A DNA stretch of 64,000 bases from Arcticibacterium sp047623945 (lineage in GTDB: Bacteria > Bacteroidota > Bacteroidia > Cytophagales > Spirosomataceae): the NCBI GenBank assembly GCA_047623945.1, contig JBLHOT010000010.1, positions 11,170 to 75,169 of the forward strand, given 5' to 3'. The notes beneath the pieces are model-generated. The model searched no databases. It was given only the letters and a program-made list of their open reading frames with translations, and was not told where the DNA came from. Shown here in pieces: positions 44,760-53,085 of this stretch (positions within the stretch are counted from its first letter, which is position 1; each line of letters opens with the position of its first letter). The position numbers were made by a program, and so were the translations under genes.

Positions 44760-47700
44760 ATGAAGAAATTTTTATTAACCATGTGCTTGGTTAGCTTAAG
44801 TGTGTTCACTTATGCCCAATCCATGGAAGTCTCCGGTAAGGTAACCTCGGCTGATGATGGCATCGGCCTTCCAGGTGTGTCCGTTACCATTCAAGGTACT
44901 ACGCGTGGTACAACATCTGATATAGATGGAATGTACAAAATTGATGCTGAGAAAGGATCTTCTCTAGTGTACTCTTTTGTTGGTATGAATAGCCAATCCA
45001 TCGTGATTGGAAATCAAAGTGTCATTAATCTTGCTCTTACTTCTGATGCTAACCAACTTTCTGAAGTTGTAGTTACTGCATTAGGTGTATCTCGTGAGAA
45101 AAAATCTCTTGGTTATGCTGTTCAAACAGTAGGTGGTGACGAAGTTTCTGCTAACAAGCAGCAAAACTTTGTTAATTCACTTAACGGAAAGGTAGCTGGT
45201 CTTCAGATCACTCCTAACACAAGCATGGGTGGTTCTACGAACATTTTGATTCGTGGTAATAACTCTTTGGCTTCTAACAACCAACCTCTATTTGTAGTAG
45301 ATGGTGTTCCTGTTTCTAACTATCAGGGAAATACGGGTGGCCAGAGAACTGGTCGTCGTGGTTTTGACTATGGTAACGCTGCTTCTGATATTAACCCTGA
45401 AGATGTAGCCTCTATCTCTGTATTGAAAGGTGCTGCCGCAACTGCACTTTATGGTTCTCGTGGAGCCAATGGCGTAATCATGGTTACTATGAAGAAAGGA
45501 AAGGTGCAAAAAGGAATCGGTGTCAGTATCTCTAGTACCGTAACTACCGGTGCCATTGATAAGACTACTTTTGTAGACTATCAAGACAAATATGGTATTG
45601 GTTATTCAAACTACTATTATAGTAATGAGGATGGTAGCTTTGATGCTGCTGACATTAATGGTGACGGAATCATTGATGATGTAGCTCCTACAGCTGAAGA
45701 TGGTTCTTATGGTCAAGCTTTTGACCCTAACAGAATGGTATATCAGTGGGAAGCGTTTGTTCCTGAGTCTGAGTTTTATGGTAAGCCACAGCCGTGGGTT
45801 GCTGCTGAGAACACTCCAGCCAATACTTTCTTTGAGCAACAAACTACTTGGAATAACACTATTGCATTAGATGGTGGAAATGAGAACGGAACTTTCCGTT
45901 TAGGTTACACTAACTTTGATGACAAAGGTATTCTTCCAAATTCTACTCAAAAGAGACATAATGTTACTTTGAATACTTCGTACAAATTTGGTGAGCGTTT
46001 AACGGCAACTACTGCTGTAAACTATTCTAAGCAAGCTACAATTGGTAGATTTGGAACGGGATATTCTGGAATCAACCCAATGCAATCTATGCGTCAGTGG
46101 TGGCAAACAAGTGTTGATGTAGAAAGACAAGAGTATTTCTACAAGCTTACAGGTAGAAATGTTACTTACAACATGAAGAACCCGATTGGTGGAGATTATA
46201 CTCCAATATATGCCGATAATCCTTATTGGAATCGTTACGAGAACTATAACTCAGATAATAGAAATAGAATCTTCGGAAATGTAAACCTTAATTATAAAGT
46301 AACGGATTGGTTTAATATAACTGGTCGTGTTTCAACAGATACATATACAGAACTTCGTGAAGAACGTCTGAAAGAAGGTTCTGGTGCAGCTGGTTTCGGT
46401 ATCACTGGTGCTAATGAATTATCTGGTTACCAAAGAACGGACATCAATTTCACTGAAATGAACTATGATGTTATGGGTAACTTTAACCATAGATTCAATG
46501 ATGACTTTAGCTTTTCTGGTATTGTAGGTACAAACATCCGGACTGAATTCAGAGAAAGAAATACTCAGTCTTCTGCTGGTGGATTAGCGGTTCCTGGAAT
46601 ATGGTCTATTGGTAACTCTATCAATACGCCTCCTATCCCAGTTGAATCTCTTGTTGAGAAGCAAGTCAATGGATACTATGCAAGTGCTTCTTTTGGATTT
46701 AAGGACACATATTTCTTAGATATCTCCGACCGTTATGATGTGTCTTCGGCACTCCCTAGCGATAACAACTCTTACAACTATTACGCTGCTTCTGGTAGCT
46801 TTGTATTCTCTAATTTAGTAGATGCAAACTGGTTGAGATTTGGTAAGTTAAGACTTGGATATGCCGAGGTTGGTAACGACACTGGTGCATTAAACGTGAA
46901 TGATGTTTATTCTAGATTTGATAACCTTGGAGGGTCTGTATTAACTTCTCTTCCTGGAACTAAAAACAATGCTTTCCTTAAACCCGAAAGAACTAAGTCT
47001 TGGGAAGCTGGTTTAGAGTTAAATACGTTAGGTGGCCGTTTAGGATTAGACATGAGTGTTTACAAAGTAAATACTATCGACCAAATCTTAAGAGTGTCTC
47101 AAACGACTGCTACTGGATATAGTTCTAGGTATGTAAATGCTGGTGACTTGTCTAATAGAGGTATAGAGATTGCATTATCTGGTACTCCTATTAAAGTAGG
47201 TGGTTTCACTTGGGATATGAATCTTAACTGGGCTAAAAACGTAAACAAAGTAGAAAAGCTATTTGGTGACGTTGAGAACATCCAGTTGGCCTCTTATCAG
47301 GGTGGAATTTCTCTTAATGCTTCACTTGGTGAGCGTTATGGAACTATTCGAGGAACTGGTTTCCAGTTTGACGATAATGGAAACAAAGTTATCAACGGAA
47401 GTGGTTACTATGTATCTGTAGCGGACCAAGTACTTGGTGTTGCTGCTGCTGATTGGACAGCTGGTTTAAATAACAGCTTGAATTATAAAGGCTTCAACTT
47501 AGGATTCCTACTTTCTGTATCTCAAGGTGGTGAGGTTTATTCTCTTGACACTCACTATGGTCAAGGAACAGGTCAGCCAGACTATACCGCGGTACTCAAT
47601 GAATTAGGAAACGAGCTTCGTTTACCTAAAGCAGATGGTGGTGGTGTATTACAAGAAGGTGTACTTGAGGACGGTTCTCAAAATGCCGAATTTGCTCGTG

Positions 47701-48011
47701 GAAACTACTATGGTGGTGTTTTCTACTGGGGGAATGCCGGAAGGAATCCTGGTGCTCTAACTACGTATGATGCCTCATTTGTTAAGTTAAGAGAGGCCTC
47801 TCTTTCTTATAGTCTTCCTTCTTCTTTATATAGTAGCTTCGCAAATAACATTTCTATAGGTATTGTAGGAAGAAACTTATGGATTATTAAGAAGCATGTT
47901 CCTACTGCTGACCCCGAATCTGGTTTAGGAGCTGGTAACGCACAGGGGTACTTAACTGGAGCTTACCCAACGGTAAGAAATATCGGTATCAATGTAAAAC
48001 TTGACTTTTAA
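44760..48011 (+). CDS. SusC/RagA-type TonB-dependent outer-membrane transporter, copy B
   Basis: 1083 residues, same architecture and length as copy A. The first differences are at residues 50-66 (DIDGMYKIDAEKGSS against DVDGKYKIATEKGST). From 44973 to 46393 it is identical by eye to copy A at the DNA level, a stretch that encodes the plug and first barrel part. After 46393 many silent changes and a few amino-acid changes appear (for example NELSGY for NETSGY, GTK for STK). The barrel loops hardly differ, so both copies probably take up the same or a very similar substrate. Followed by susD copy B after a conserved hairpin. Confidence 0.95.
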   Translation: MKKFLLTMCLVSLSVFTYAQSMEVSGKVTSADDGIGLPGVSVTIQGTTRGTTSDIDGMYKIDAEKGSSLVYSFVGMNSQSIVIGNQSVINLALTSDANQLSEVVVTALGVSREKKSLGYAVQTVGGDEVSANKQQNFVNSLNGKVAGLQITPNTSMGGSTNILIRGNNSLASNNQPLFVVDGVPVSNYQGNTGGQRTGRRGFDYGNAASDINPEDVASISVLKGAAATALYGSRGANGVIMVTMKKGKVQKGIGVSISSTVTTGAIDKTTFVDYQDKYGIGYSNYYYSNEDGSFDAADINGDGIIDDVAPTAEDGSYGQAFDPNRMVYQWEAFVPESEFYGKPQPWVAAENTPANTFFEQQTTWNNTIALDGGNENGTFRLGYTNFDDKGILPNSTQKRHNVTLNTSYKFGERLTATTAVNYSKQATIGRFGTGYSGINPMQSMRQWWQTSVDVERQEYFYKLTGRNVTYNMKNPIGGDYTPIYADNPYWNRYENYNSDNRNRIFGNVNLNYKVTDWFNITGRVSTDTYTELREERLKEGSGAAGFGITGANELSGYQRTDINFTEMNYDVMGNFNHRFNDDFSFSGIVGTNIRTEFRERNTQSSAGGLAVPGIWSIGNSINTPPIPVESLVEKQVNGYYASASFGFKDTYFLDISDRYDVSSALPSDNNSYNYYAASGSFVFSNLVDANWLRFGKLRLGYAEVGNDTGALNVNDVYSRFDNLGGSVLTSLPGTKNNAFLKPERTKSWEAGLELNTLGGRLGLDMSVYKVNTIDQILRVSQTTATGYSSRYVNAGDLSNRGIEIALSGTPIKVGGFTWDMNLNWAKNVNKVEKLFGDVENIQLASYQGGISLNASLGERYGTIRGTGFQFDDNGNKVINGSGYYVSVADQVLGVAAADWTAGLNNSLNYKGFNLGFLLSVSQGGEVYSLDTHYGQGTGQPDYTAVLNELGNELRLPKADGGGVLQEGVLEDGSQNAEFARGNYYGGVFYWGNAGRNPGALTTYDASFVKLREASLSYSLPSSLYSSFANNISIGIVGRNLWIIKKHVPTADPESGLGAGNAQGYLTGAYPTVRNIGINVKLDF

Positions 48012-48030
48012 GAACTATTAATAAAATTAA

Positions 48031-48074
48031 GAAGCTATTAGCCATGGGTTCGTGTCCTTAAGGCTGATAGTTTC
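48031..48074 (+). ncRNA. Hairpin between susC and susD, copy B
   Basis: Thirteen pairs, GAAGCTATTAGCC (48031-48043) with GGCTGATAGTTTC (48062-48074), two of them G-U. Compared with copy A the outer stem is kept while several bases and the whole loop have changed. It ends 16 bases before the susD start codon. Confidence 0.62.
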
Positions 48075-48090
48075 AAAAAGATATATAAAT

Positions 48091-49530
48091 ATGAAAAAAA
48101 TAATAGCAATATTAATTTTAGGTTCATTCTTGTCTTGCACAGATCACTTTGCTGAACTGAACACCGATAAGAAAAGCCTAGCCACTGTTCCTGCTGAATC
48201 TCTATTCAACAAGGCAACAGAGCGATTCTATCACATAATGAATAATCAGAATGTGAATACCAACGTATTTAGACTTTATGCTCAGTACCTAGCTCAAACT
48301 TCGTATCCTGAGGAGTCACAATACAATATGGTAACTCGTAGTATTCCAGCAGGTTGGTTTGCTCGTCTTTATAGAGATGGCTTGTCTGACATTAAAGAGG
48401 CTAAAAGACTTCTTTCTGCTAAAGAGACAAACGCTAACACGGCTCCTATTCAGAAGAACAAGCTGGCGATTATGAGTATTACTGAAGTACAGATGTACTC
48501 TACTTTAGTTGACTTATTTGGTAATATTCCTTATTCTCAAGCTTTGGATTTCGAAAACCCAAGTCCAGTTTATGATGACGCCGCCACTATCTATGCTGAC
48601 CTTGCTTCTAAGCTTGACCAAGCGATTAGCGACTTAGACGTTAATGCCGCCAGCTTTGCATCACAAAATGACCTTATAAATCAAGGAAACACTATGATGT
48701 GGAAAAAGTCTGCAAACTCTTTGAAACTACGTATGGCTATGAGGCTCGCTGATGTAGATGCTGCAAAATCTAAGTCGATGGCAGAATCTGCTGTTGCTGG
48801 TGGTGTTTTCTCTGAAATGTCTGAGCAATTGTCAATGGAGTATACTACTTCCTCTCCATACACACATCCTGCGTATGAAGATTTCGTATTGAGTGGTCGT
48901 GCTGACTTTGTGGGGGCAAACACACTAATAGATGTGATGAATACTTTGAATGACCCTCGTAGAGCTATGTACTTTGATTCTAACATAGAAGATGGATACG
49001 TAGGAGGTACTTATGGTACTGCTAATTCTTATCCTTCTGCTTCTCATGTTGGTGCCTTCTTCAATACTGCGGATTCTCCAGGCATAATTATGTCTTGTTC
49101 AGAAGTTGAGTTTTTAAAAGCTGAAGCTGCTGCTCGTGGTTATAATGTAGGTGGTAGTGCTGAAGAGCTTTACAATAAGGCGATATCTACTTCAATTATG
49201 GAGTTGGGTGGTTCACAAGCTGATGCTGATACGTATTTAGTTCAGGAGTCTGTAGCTTATACAACAGCAGCAGGTGGATGGAACCAAAAGATTGGTACTC
49301 AGAAATGGATTTCTCTGTTTCAGAACGGTGGTATTGAAGGATGGACTGCTTGGAGATTAATGGACTTTACTGGTTTTAACGCACCAGAAGGACTTACTTT
49401 ATCTGACATTCCTACTAGATTACTTTACCCTGTAAGTGAGGCTACATTAAATGGTCAATCACTTAGTGCAGCTATATCTGCAATTGGTGGAAACACTAAG
49501 ACTGGTAAGATATTCTGGGATGTGAAGTAA
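48091..49530 (+). CDS. SusD/RagB-like outer-membrane lipoprotein, copy B
   Basis: 479 residues from the ATG at 48091, chosen because MKKIIAILILGSFLSC is the same lipoprotein signal as in copy A; an ATG 13 codons earlier lies within the hairpin and would spoil the signal. Sequence differs from copy A at scattered places (for example LLSAKETNANT for LLALVETNVNT, EDGYVGG for SEGFTGG), many of them on likely surface loops, but the fold-defining parts are the same. It works as the lid of SusC copy B. A perfect terminator follows. Confidence 0.94.
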   Translation: MKKIIAILILGSFLSCTDHFAELNTDKKSLATVPAESLFNKATERFYHIMNNQNVNTNVFRLYAQYLAQTSYPEESQYNMVTRSIPAGWFARLYRDGLSDIKEAKRLLSAKETNANTAPIQKNKLAIMSITEVQMYSTLVDLFGNIPYSQALDFENPSPVYDDAATIYADLASKLDQAISDLDVNAASFASQNDLINQGNTMMWKKSANSLKLRMAMRLADVDAAKSKSMAESAVAGGVFSEMSEQLSMEYTTSSPYTHPAYEDFVLSGRADFVGANTLIDVMNTLNDPRRAMYFDSNIEDGYVGGTYGTANSYPSASHVGAFFNTADSPGIIMSCSEVEFLKAEAAARGYNVGGSAEELYNKAISTSIMELGGSQADADTYLVQESVAYTTAAGGWNQKIGTQKWISLFQNGGIEGWTAWRLMDFTGFNAPEGLTLSDIPTRLLYPVSEATLNGQSLSAAISAIGGNTKTGKIFWDVK

Positions 49531-49554
49531 TTCACCTTTTAGATTTATATTTTG

Positions 49555-49582
49555 AAAAGGGAAGGCATCTGCCTTCCCTTTT
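49555..49582 (+). terminator. Terminator of susC-susD copy B
   Basis: Same perfect 13-base-arm hairpin as at 41688-41715 (arms AAAAGGGAAGGCA and TGCCTTCCCTTTT). It lies 37 bases before the metallophosphoesterase start, whose promoter must therefore be in or after it. Confidence 0.92.
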
Positions 49583-49619
49583 CTTATTTTACAGCTTACG
49601 AAGACTACACCTTTGAACG

Positions 49620-50885
49620 ATGAATAGAACTATTGCATTTCTTTTACTTATAACTATACTCCTACTTTTAGATTGGTACATATTCTCCGGTCTTAAATTT
49701 GTTACACGTTCTTGGTCGGATACTTCTCAAAAACTGCTAAGTTTCATATACTGGTTTATTCCCATAGCAAGTATTCTGTCTGTTGTAAGTGTCATATACG
49801 TCTTCAATGACCGACTTTCTTACCAAGTCCGCACCTTCATTATTTCTATTATTTTTATTATTTATATATCTAAGTTTATATCGGGAATACTCTTATTGGT
49901 TACGGACATTATTGGTCTACTCCAAGGACTTTATGCCAGTATCGCCAAACGTTTTGGCACGAACTCCGAAGTTATTAAGGACGCAGGCACTATTAGTCGA
50001 TCTGAATTCCTAACTACTTCAGCCCTCGCCGTAGGAGCTGCACACGTAGGAGCCTTAACTTGGGGTATTATCAGTGGTGCTCACGATTATAGAATAAGAA
50101 GAACACCCTTAATCCTAAAAAACTTACCTGCACAATTTCACGGTCTTAAATTAATTCAAATCTCTGATATTCATTCTGGAAGTTTTTTTAATAAAACAGC
50201 CGTGGAGGGAGGGGTAGATATGCTCCTCAAAGAAAAACCAGATATGGTTTTCTTTACTGGTGACCTCGTTAACAATAAAGCCGAAGAATTAACAGCGTAC
50301 TTTGATATCTTCAAACGCATTAAAGCACCACTAGGTGTGTATTCTACCTTAGGCAACCACGACTATGGCGATTACACTTCGTGGCCTTCAGAAGCGGCCA
50401 AAATGGCCAACATTAAAGACCTCATGAAAGCTCATGAACTCATGAATTGGAATTTGCTTATGGATGAGAACAAAACTGTTACTATTGAGAATGAATCCAT
50501 CGGTATACTCGGTATTCAAAATTGGGGAGCAGGTTTTTCACAGTATGGAAATTTGGACAAAGCCCTCAAAAACACAGATGACCTAAATACAAAACTCTTA
50601 CTATCCCATGACCCATCTCACTGGCGTCACCAGGTACTTAAACATACCAACATAGATGCTTCCTTCGCAGGCCATACCCACGGAATGCAATATGGTGTAG
50701 AAGTAGGTGATTTTAAATGGAGTCCCGTAAGCCTCAGATACAAAGAATGGGCTGGGCTCTATACCGAGGAAGATCAGCATTTATATGTCAATAGAGGGTA
50801 CGGCTATCTTGGTTATCCCGGACGACTCGGCATTCTTCCCGAGATCACGGTCTTTGAACTAAAAAAGCTTAGGCTAAAAACCTGA
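49620..50885 (+). CDS. Membrane-anchored metallophosphoesterase (YkuE-like)
   Basis: 421 residues. Three or four membrane helices in residues 1-100 (TIAFLLLITILLLLDWYIF, LSFIYWFIPIASILSVV, FIISIIFIIYISKFI), then a calcineurin-like phosphoesterase with all motifs: ISDIHSGSF, FFTGDLVNN, LGNHDYGDY, LLSHDPSHW and FAGHTHGMQYG. YkuE-type enzymes bind two metals and act on phospholipids or nucleotides such as UDP-diacylglucosamine; the substrate here is open. The last 12 bases overlap the end of the convergent M48 protease gene. A decayed second copy lies at 41753-42125. Confidence 0.9.
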   Translation: MNRTIAFLLLITILLLLDWYIFSGLKFVTRSWSDTSQKLLSFIYWFIPIASILSVVSVIYVFNDRLSYQVRTFIISIIFIIYISKFISGILLLVTDIIGLLQGLYASIAKRFGTNSEVIKDAGTISRSEFLTTSALAVGAAHVGALTWGIISGAHDYRIRRTPLILKNLPAQFHGLKLIQISDIHSGSFFNKTAVEGGVDMLLKEKPDMVFFTGDLVNNKAEELTAYFDIFKRIKAPLGVYSTLGNHDYGDYTSWPSEAAKMANIKDLMKAHELMNWNLLMDENKTVTIENESIGILGIQNWGAGFSQYGNLDKALKNTDDLNTKLLLSHDPSHWRHQVLKHTNIDASFAGHTHGMQYGVEVGDFKWSPVSLRYKEWAGLYTEEDQHLYVNRGYGYLGYPGRLGILPEITVFELKKLRLKT

Positions 50886-51692
50886 CTTAGCGGAATTCCC
50901 TCCGTAGGTATTAATATGCTCTTTAATTTTAGCTACCCTATTAGCAGGGCTTGGATGAGAACTCATAAATTCATCACGATTCATATCACCGCCACCAGCC
51001 TCTGCGAGTATTTCCATAACCTCTATCATTGAACTTGCGTTATAACCCGCATTTATCATATAATTGACTCCAAACTCGTCAGATTCTAACTCATCGTCCC
51101 TACCAAACTTCATCATCTTCACCTGTGCCACATAATTAGCAATCTGTGAACCACCATAACTTCCTGTGGCAGCCGTGGCCGCACCTGCTAAGCCCTGAAA
51201 GAAGGAACTAGATGCCATCTGCTGAGCTGAATGTCGATGAATAACATGGCCAATCTCATGACCCAACACCCCTGCTAATTGATCCTCAGACTTTAACCTA
51301 CTTAATAGACCTGCAGTTATAAATATTTGTCCGCCTGGGAGGGCAAAGGCATTTACCGTCTGATCATCTCTTAACACATGAAAGTCAAACTGATAAGGAT
51401 TTCGAATACCCCTACCTTGTAATTCTGCATTAAAACTATGCACTAGCCTATTGCCTACTCCCTTAATTTGTTGTTGCACCTTATTATCCGGATAGAAGCC
51501 TCCGTATTCCTCAGCCATTTGAGGGGCGGATTGTAATCCCATAGCCACTTCCTGTTCTGGACTCATTCCTACCTGTTGGCTTTCTCCTGTCAGTGGATTC
51601 TTTTGCGTCTTGCCAAAATAACCTATTACGGCTATAACCGCCATGACAACTCCCAAAATCAAACGCATCTTAAGCCCTGAAGACCCTCTCAT
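50874..51692 (-). CDS. M48 family zinc metalloprotease (exported)
   Basis: 272 residues. One N-terminal hydrophobic segment (LILGVVMAVIAVIGYF) anchors or exports it; the start may be this ATG or the one eight codons later. The zinc motif is HEIGH at residues 145-149, with the third ligand Glu in DDELESDE (about 199-206). NAFALPGGQIFITAGLL and MSSHPSPANRVAKI are hallmarks of BepA/LoiP-like periplasmic M48 proteases, which help quality control of outer-membrane proteins. It converges on the metallophosphoesterase gene with a 12-base overlap and is divergent from nrdB. Confidence 0.9.
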   Translation of the reverse strand: MRGSSGLKMRLILGVVMAVIAVIGYFGKTQKNPLTGESQQVGMSPEQEVAMGLQSAPQMAEEYGGFYPDNKVQQQIKGVGNRLVHSFNAELQGRGIRNPYQFDFHVLRDDQTVNAFALPGGQIFITAGLLSRLKSEDQLAGVLGHEIGHVIHRHSAQQMASSSFFQGLAGAATAATGSYGGSQIANYVAQVKMMKFGRDDELESDEFGVNYMINAGYNASSMIEVMEILAEAGGGDMNRDEFMSSHPSPANRVAKIKEHINTYGGNSAKSGF

Positions 51693-51866
51693 AGTTCCAA
51701 TAGTTTATTTATTAGCTTTTTTTACGCCCAATAACCTTAACAAATTTAACAAAAGAATTCAATTCTCCTTCTTTGTCAGATGAAGCTAAAAACTAAGAAT
51801 ATCCCAACTTCAAAACGTTTAAATACATGTAATTGAAAGTCTTATTTTACTTAAGATCCTATTAAC

Positions 51867-51897
51867 TATGAGTAAGTAACTTAATTCCATACCTTTG
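51867..51897 (+). promoter_or_regulatory. Candidate promoter of nrdB
   Basis: Perfect -7 box TACCTTTG at 51890-51897; exactly 19 bases earlier, TATG at 51867-51870 is one base from the -33 TTTG. The nrdB start codon lies 56 bases after the box. Confidence 0.55.
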
Positions 51898-51953
51898 ACT
51901 ACGGAAACTAGTCCGCCAGTAAATATTCTATACTCTATTTCCATTAGACTTAA

Positions 51954-52937
51954 ATGACTGACAAAGAACTTAAACTCATCGAACCCTTAATGATTGAGGA
52001 TCCTCAAAGGTTCGTCATCTTCCCCATAAAACATCATGATATATGGCAGTTCTACAAAAATGCCGAGGCCTCTTTTTGGACAGCTGAAGAACTAGATCTA
52101 GCTCAAGATTTAACAGATTGGGAAACGCTAAAAGATGGTGAACGTCATTTCATATCGCATGTTCTAGCCTTTTTTGCTGCTTCTGATGGTATTGTTAATG
52201 AAAACCTAGCGGTAGATTTCATATCGTCTGTACAGTACGCAGAAGCCAAGTGTTTTTATGGTTTCCAAATAGCCATTGAAAACATTCACGCCGAAGTATA
52301 CTCGCTGCTTATTGACACTTACGTTAAAGATGCAAAGGAAAAAGACAAGCTGCTAAATGCCATGGAGCATATTCCATGTGTCAAGAAAAAAGCGGACTGG
52401 GCCATGAGATGGATCGATAATGGTAATTTTGTAGAAAGGCTAATTGCCTTCGCTGTAGTAGAAGGTATCTTCTTTTCTGGTTCTTTTTGTTCCATATTTT
52501 GGCTCAAGAAAAGAGGCTTGATGCCAGGTCTATCTTTCTCAAACGAACTTATTTCCAGAGACGAGGGCTTACATAGGGATTTTGCTTGTCTTTTATACAC
52601 AGACCACATAAAGAATAAACTACCAGATGAGGATGTCGTTTCCATCATAAAAGACGCCGTAGACATTGAAAAAGAATTCGTGAGTGACGCCTTACCCGTT
52701 TCTCTTATAGGTATGAATTCAGAGCTTATGTGCCAGTATATAGAGTTTGTAGCCGACCATTTACTAGAGCAATTAAACCTTCCTAAGATCTATAACTCAA
52801 GTAATCCGTTTGATTTCATGGAGTTAATATCATTACAAGGCAAAACTAACTTCTTTGAGAAGCGTGTTGGAGAGTATCAAAAAGCAGGTCTTACCTCAGA
52901 AAACTCTCAATCGTTCTCTTTAGACGAAGACTTTTAA
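51954..52937 (+). CDS. nrdB: Ribonucleotide reductase class I, small (beta) subunit
   Basis: 327 residues. It houses the di-iron centre and tyrosyl radical needed by NrdA to reduce ribonucleotides to deoxyribonucleotides. Metal ligands are visible at Asp78 (AASDGIVNE), Glu109 and His112 (IAIENIHAEVY), the Glu of VEGIFFSGSF and the Glu and His of SRDEGLHRDF; the radical Tyr is Tyr116. These blocks, and SFWTAEELDL, VKKKADWA and the C-terminal SFSLDEDF, resemble the eukaryotic R2 protein more than E. coli NrdB. The last residues bind NrdA. It is convergent with nrdA rather than co-directional; each gene has its own terminator. Confidence 0.96.
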   Translation: MTDKELKLIEPLMIEDPQRFVIFPIKHHDIWQFYKNAEASFWTAEELDLAQDLTDWETLKDGERHFISHVLAFFAASDGIVNENLAVDFISSVQYAEAKCFYGFQIAIENIHAEVYSLLIDTYVKDAKEKDKLLNAMEHIPCVKKKADWAMRWIDNGNFVERLIAFAVVEGIFFSGSFCSIFWLKKRGLMPGLSFSNELISRDEGLHRDFACLLYTDHIKNKLPDEDVVSIIKDAVDIEKEFVSDALPVSLIGMNSELMCQYIEFVADHLLEQLNLPKIYNSSNPFDFMELISLQGKTNFFEKRVGEYQKAGLTSENSQSFSLDEDF

Positions 52938-52968
52938 TAACAGTTTATTTAAGGATCGACAGAAAAGC

Positions 52969-52994
52969 GGGGTGGTGTTACCACCTCTTTTTTT
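52969..52994 (+). terminator. Terminator of nrdB
   Basis: Arms GGGGTGGT (52969-52976) and ACCACCTC (52980-52987) with one G-U pair and a 3-base loop, followed by seven T. 31 bases after the stop codon. Confidence 0.88.
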
Positions 52995-53033
52995 ATGCCC
53001 TATTCCAAAGAAAAAGAACACCTAACAAAGAGA

Positions 53034-53056
53034 AAACCCCGCCAATGGCGGGGTTT
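53034..53056 (-). terminator. Terminator of nrdA
   Basis: Perfect ten-base arms AAACCCCGCC and GGCGGGGTTT with a 3-base loop; on the minus strand it is followed by TTTCTCTTTG. Located 29 bases after the nrdA stop codon. Confidence 0.85.
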
Positions 53057-53085
53057 ATTATATCACACGAAAGTCGAAATCTAAT

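Larger units (their letters stand above)
44742..49634 (+). repeat. Copy B of the large direct duplication (susC-susD unit)
   Basis: Matches 36871-41767. The susC start codons are 7871 bases apart. In this copy the metallophosphoesterase gene after the terminator is intact, so copy B keeps the original order. The leader match to copy A is only 18 bases long. Confidence 0.92.
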
